Assembly (NCBI GenBank): GCA_039193455.1
Contig: JBCCWO010000005.1
Location: forward strand, 124,001-188,000
DNA from: JBCBGF01 sp039193455
GTDB taxonomy: Bacteria > Pseudomonadota > Alphaproteobacteria > Rhodobacterales > Rhodobacteraceae
Reading direction: 5' to 3'
Length of the DNA: 64,000 bases
The notes under the pieces are model-generated. The model saw nothing but the letters and a program-made list of their open reading frames with translations, was not told the DNA's origin and did not search any database. Within the stretch, counting starts at the first letter, position 1. The number at the start of each line of letters is the position of its first letter. Of the stretch, positions 60,724 through 64,000 are shown one piece after another. The translations under genes and the position numbers were made by a program.

Positions 60724-61935
60724 TTATGCTGGTCGGGTCACCGTAATCTGCGTTACGTCACAGTTTCGGCTCTGAAAACCGCTCGCGCAAGAGGTCAGGT
60801 ACAAATTCCACATCCGACGGAAGCGTTCATCGAACCCAAGCGCCGCAACATCGTCCCAACGGGCATTGAAGGTGTCGTGCCAGCGGCGCAGGGTCTGGCT
60901 GTAGCTTTCGGCAAACTCCATTGACCGCGCAACGCGCAGACCGGCCTTCTCCACCTCGGTCCGCAACACAGCCGGCGATGGCAGCATACCCCCGGGAAAG
61001 ATGAATTTCTGTATGAAATCAACACCTTTGCGATAGGCTTCCCACCGCACCTCGGCCACGGTGATGATCTGTAGTGTCGCGTTGCACCCGGGTTTGAGAC
61101 AGGCCTTCAGCTTGTCGAAATAGACCGGCCAGTATTTCTCACCCACGGCCTCGAACATCTCGATCGAGGCGATGCCATCATACGTGCCTTTTTCGTCACG
61201 GTAATCCTGCAACTTGATCTCAACCCGGTCCGAAAGCCCCGCATTTGCGATCCGCGCCACGGCATAGTCGTGCTGTTCCTGGCTGATCGTCAGCCCGGTG
61301 ACCCGCAGCCCCCGCTTGCCCGCCGCATATTCCGCAAACCCGCCCCAGCCGCAGCCGATCTCAAGCACATGGTCGCCCTCGCGCGCGCCCATCTGGTCGA
61401 TCATATTGGCGTATTTCGCCTCCTGAGCGGCCTCGAGACTCTCCTGCCCCGTGCGAAACAGGGCCGAGGAGTAGGTCATCGTATCGTCAAGCCACAGCCG
61501 ATAGAAATCGTTGCCGAGGTCGTAGTGGTACGAGATGTTCTTCTTCGATCCGGCCTTGGTGTTGGACTGCAACCAAAAGCGCATCCGCTCATACGCGCGC
61601 ACCAGCCCCATGCCCGGAAAGCCGTTATAGAGCATGTCGTTGTCTTCGTTGAGCAGGTCCATGAACGCCTGCAAATCGGGCGAGGACCACCAGCTTTCGA
61701 GATAAGCTTCGGAAAACCCCAGATCGCCCTCGCGGATCAGCCGCGCAAAGAGATCGGGGTTGTGCACGACCACCTCCGCCACCGGGCCGGCCTGCTTGCC
61801 CTCCACCCGGAACCGCCGCCCATCGGGCAGCACAACATCCAGCCGCCCGCGATTGAGCGTCTTCGCGGTCTCAAACACCGGCGCAAAGTATCTGGGCAGG
61901 GCGACCTGCCCCCTCGTCGTCGTCAGAACCGCCAT
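60724..61935 (-). CDS. cfa: Cyclopropane-fatty-acyl-phospholipid synthase
   Basis: A 403-residue SAM-dependent methyltransferase. Landmarks are HYDLGNDFYRLWLD, TYSSALF, the SAM site VLEIGCGWGGFAEYAA and the active-site region SIEMFEAVGEKYW. It adds a methylene bridge to unsaturated phospholipid acyl chains in the membrane. It lies between phr and trgA, all on the minus strand. Confidence 0.93.
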   Translation of the reverse strand: MAVLTTTRGQVALPRYFAPVFETAKTLNRGRLDVVLPDGRRFRVEGKQAGPVAEVVVHNPDLFARLIREGDLGFSEAYLESWWSSPDLQAFMDLLNEDNDMLYNGFPGMGLVRAYERMRFWLQSNTKAGSKKNISYHYDLGNDFYRLWLDDTMTYSSALFRTGQESLEAAQEAKYANMIDQMGAREGDHVLEIGCGWGGFAEYAAGKRGLRVTGLTISQEQHDYAVARIANAGLSDRVEIKLQDYRDEKGTYDGIASIEMFEAVGEKYWPVYFDKLKACLKPGCNATLQIITVAEVRWEAYRKGVDFIQKFIFPGGMLPSPAVLRTEVEKAGLRVARSMEFAESYSQTLRRWHDTFNARWDDVAALGFDERFRRMWNLYLTSCASGFQSRNCDVTQITVTRPA

Positions 61936-62004
61936 GAAACTCCCCTGCGTCCGGGGCAGCCTAGCGCAGGTTTTGCCCGGTAAACAACTGGTATCGTTTG
62001 TCTT

Positions 62005-63420
62005 CTAGAATTCACGGGACTGATACGCGCCAAGCGCCCGTTTTCTGCCATCCTCTGCCGTGACAACCGGCATCGGATAGTCCGCCGACGCCGCCAAACC
62101 CCACCGTTTCGGCACGGCGTCGAAATAGGCCAAGGCCTCGGGCGCCGGGTTCGATTTTCCTTCGGCAATCCAGGTGTCAACATAGGTCCGGTCCTTATCG
62201 AACTTGTCGAGCTGGGTGACCGGGTTGAACACCCGGAAATAGGGCGTCGCATCGGGCCCGGACCCGGCCGACCATTGCCAGCCCATGGCGTTCGACGCCG
62301 GATCCCAATCCGCAAGGCATTCTGCGAACCAGTCCAGCCCGATGGACCAATGCGTCATCAGGTGCTTGGTCAGATAGCTCGCCACGATCATCCGCGCACG
62401 GTTGTGCATATGCCCGGTCACATAAAGCTCGCGCATCGCCGCATCGACAAAACGGATCCCGGTGCGACCCTGCAGCCAGGCGGTCACCTCGGGCGTCGTG
62501 ACATCGGTGTTCCAGGGAAAGCCGTCCCATTCGGTGCGCCAGTTGCCGGTGGTGAGGCGCGGGGTGTGATAGACGAGGTGATAGGCAAACTCGCGCCAGA
62601 CCAGCTCTTTCAGAAAGGTCTCCGCCCCCGCCTTCCCCTCGGCCAGCGCCCGCATTCCCGCGTGCCAGCAGGTGCGCGGCGAAATCTCACCATAGGTCAG
62701 GTTTTCCGACAGGCGCGAGGTGCCGGCCACACTTGGCAGATCGCGCGCCTCGGCATAGGCCGCCACCCGCGACGCGATAAAGGCATCTAGCCGTTCCGCC
62801 GCAGCCGCTTCGCCCACATTCAGATAGGGCGACACCACCGCCGCCCCACGCTGCATCGGATGGGCCAATTGCCAATCGGCGGGATCATCACTGTCAGGCC
62901 AGGCCTCCGGCGCGGCAAGCGCCGTTACCGCTGGCAGCGGCGCAGGCACCTCGCGGTCCTTCACCTGCTTCCAAAACGGCGTGTAAACCTTGTAGAAATC
63001 GCCAGTTTTCGTCTCGACGGACCAAGGCTCGTGCATCACATGGCCTGCAAAAGACCGGGCTTCGACCCCGTCGGCCTTTAGCGCAGATTTCACGCCTGTG
63101 TCCCGTGCTACGCTGTCCGGATCGTAAAGCCGCGCCCACCACACAGCGGTGGCGCCGGTTTCGGCCACCAGTTCGCGCAGCACGTCCAACGCAGGGCCCC
63201 GGCGAAAGATCAGCCGCGACCCGATCGCTGCCAGCGCGGTGCCGTACGCCTCTGCCCCCAGGCCCATCCGCCACCGTGGGCAGGCACCATGGGTTTCGAC
63301 CACCTCATCCTGAATGAAGACCGGGATCACCGGCCGACCCGTGGCCGCAGCCGCGTGCAGCCCGGGATTATCGGCCAGACGAAAGTCCCGCCGCACCCAC
63401 CAGATGATTGGTTCGCCCAT
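62005..63420 (-). CDS. phr: Deoxyribodipyrimidine photolyase (class I / cryptochrome family)
   Basis: A 471-residue flavoprotein. The N-terminal photolyase domain begins IIWWVRRDFRLADNPGLHAA; the FAD domain has TSRLSENLTYGEISPR, the core Trp/His region RFVDAAMRELYVTGHMHNR (about 350-368) and MGWQWSAGSGPDA. It repairs UV pyrimidine dimers with visible light. The usual length and complete motifs indicate an active enzyme. Confidence 0.93.
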   Translation of the reverse strand: MGEPIIWWVRRDFRLADNPGLHAAAATGRPVIPVFIQDEVVETHGACPRWRMGLGAEAYGTALAAIGSRLIFRRGPALDVLRELVAETGATAVWWARLYDPDSVARDTGVKSALKADGVEARSFAGHVMHEPWSVETKTGDFYKVYTPFWKQVKDREVPAPLPAVTALAAPEAWPDSDDPADWQLAHPMQRGAAVVSPYLNVGEAAAAERLDAFIASRVAAYAEARDLPSVAGTSRLSENLTYGEISPRTCWHAGMRALAEGKAGAETFLKELVWREFAYHLVYHTPRLTTGNWRTEWDGFPWNTDVTTPEVTAWLQGRTGIRFVDAAMRELYVTGHMHNRARMIVASYLTKHLMTHWSIGLDWFAECLADWDPASNAMGWQWSAGSGPDATPYFRVFNPVTQLDKFDKDRTYVDTWIAEGKSNPAPEALAYFDAVPKRWGLAASADYPMPVVTAEDGRKRALGAYQSREF

Positions 63421-63459
63421 AGATCGCCCCGTTTTCGGGGGCTTACGCGCCCCGCCCCG

Positions 63460-64000
63460 TCACAGAACCTGATCTAGGGCGTCGATCAAACGGTCAACCT
63501 CGGCCCGCTTGGTGTAGTGCACAAAGCTCAGCCGCAATACGCCATGCGCCGGATCGATCCCCAGCGCTTCAAGCGCACGCACAGCATAGAAATCGCCGCC
63601 ATCCGTGTTGATCTTGTGCTTGGCCAGACGCGCCGCCAGCTCTGGCCCCGGTGTTTCGGCAACAATCGCAACGGTCGGCGCCCGGTGGGTGATTTCTGTT
63701 GGCCCCAGCAGGCGCACCGTGTTCTTAGCCGACAGATAGCCAATCAAAGGCGCAGTCAGCTCCCGCTCCCAATCGCGCATCAAACTGTTGACCGCCGCCA
63801 CCCGCTCAAGCGCCGGGGCATCCTCGTCAAAGTGATGGGCGTAAAGCCCGTCCCAGTAATCGGCGATCCCGGCGCAGGCCGCGATCTGTGCATGGTCCGG
63901 GCCCGCGGGCGTAAAGCGTTTGTAAAGAACGCCGGCGTTGAAATAGTGCCCCTGGCTCGGCAGCGCCTCGGCCAGGTCGCGACGGATCACCATGATGCCC
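63460..64000 (-). CDS. Class V aminotransferase-fold protein (cysteine desulfurase-like), 5' end outside window
   Basis: Only the C-terminal 180 or so residues are present; the frame runs off the right edge upstream of an internal ATG at 63993. The segment has the small C-terminal domain of class V enzymes: HYFNAGVLYKRF, GVLRLSFVHYTKRAEVDRLIDAL. The PLP lysine region is outside the window. A cysteine desulfurase-like or other class V role is likely. Confidence 0.75.
   Translation of the reverse strand, partial: GIMVIRRDLAEALPSQGHYFNAGVLYKRFTPAGPDHAQIAACAGIADYWDGLYAHHFDEDAPALERVAAVNSLMRDWERELTAPLIGYLSAKNTVRLLGPTEITHRAPTVAIVAETPGPELAARLAKHKINTDGGDFYAVRALEALGIDPAHGVLRLSFVHYTKRAEVDRLIDALDQVL

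Noticed and set aside
63426..63442. Hairpin GCCCC/GGGGC upstream of phr as a terminator
   Set aside because: Five-base stem abutting the phr start, with the T-run only inside the loop; too weak to call.
1..64000. CRISPR arrays, insertion sequences, prophage or rRNA genes
   Set aside because: No regular repeat-spacer structure, transposase, phage or rRNA sequence was recognised on either strand.

Overview
This is a GC-rich (roughly 60% or more) alphaproteobacterial chromosome segment, most likely from the Rhodobacterales (Roseobacter/Rhodobacter group). The best marker is the phr - cfa - trgA - trgB - cysK block at the right end, which resembles the Rhodobacter sphaeroides tellurite-resistance locus. 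The pattern of heavy GC codon use, ATGA/TGATG gene overlaps and many ABC importers agrees. There are no rRNA genes, insertion sequences, prophage genes or CRISPR arrays; one tRNA-Ser(GGA) is present.

Region 1 to about 50 kb is a dense catabolic/transport gene cluster. (a) 1-4 kb, minus strand: M32 carboxypeptidase, class I/II aminotransferase, VOC protein and a PuuE-like allantoinase/polysaccharide deacetylase cut by the window edge. (b) 4.1-13.4 kb, plus strand: eight tightly packed genes, most overlapping by a few bases: two tandem DUF4438 proteins, an Ldh2-family dehydrogenase, an M24 (creatinase/prolidase-fold) enzyme that has lost metal ligands, an amidohydrolase, a second aminotransferase, a glycoside-hydrolase-like barrel protein and a dihydroorotase/hydantoinase-type cyclic amidohydrolase. 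(c) 13.4-20.3 kb: a peptide-type (Dpp/Opp) ABC importer with permeases on one strand and ATPases on the other, an FCD-type GntR regulator and a binding protein. (d) 20.5-33.3 kb: HyuA/HyuB pair, RraA-like protein, SDR, metallo-beta-lactamase-fold hydrolase, orphan HyuB, class V aminotransferase, second RraA-like protein, D-2-hydroxyacid dehydrogenase, EamA exporter and a second SDR. (e) 33.4-43.3 kb: a second complete Dpp-type importer, whose likely binding protein lies downstream on the other strand, with a PhnW-like transaminase, EamA exporter, Gfo/Idh/MocA oxidoreductase and NAD-dependent epimerase. (f) 43.4-50 kb: creatininase-family amidohydrolase, PanE-like reductase, third SDR and a second HyuB/HyuA pair.

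Taken together, region 1 looks like a system for importing and opening cyclic amides, hydantoins or modified peptides and then transaminating, reducing or cleaving the products. The substrate is not identifiable from sequence. A palindromic motif with core TGTCGACA recurs in four intergenic regions (upstream of the DUF4438 operon, between the split permease and ATPase genes, upstream of gntR, and upstream of the second hyuA). This suggests that the GntR protein controls the whole cluster as one regulon.

Region 2, 50.3-64 kb, is ordinary chromosomal content, almost all on the minus strand: DUF2461, TfoX-N, MAPEG and VOC proteins with an ECF42-type sigma factor and its YCII/DGPF partner; tRNA-Ser; an endonuclease/exonuclease/phosphatase-family protein; an AlaX-type editing protein; a large MscS channel; cysK, trgB, trgA, cfa and phr; and a class V aminotransferase cut by the right edge.
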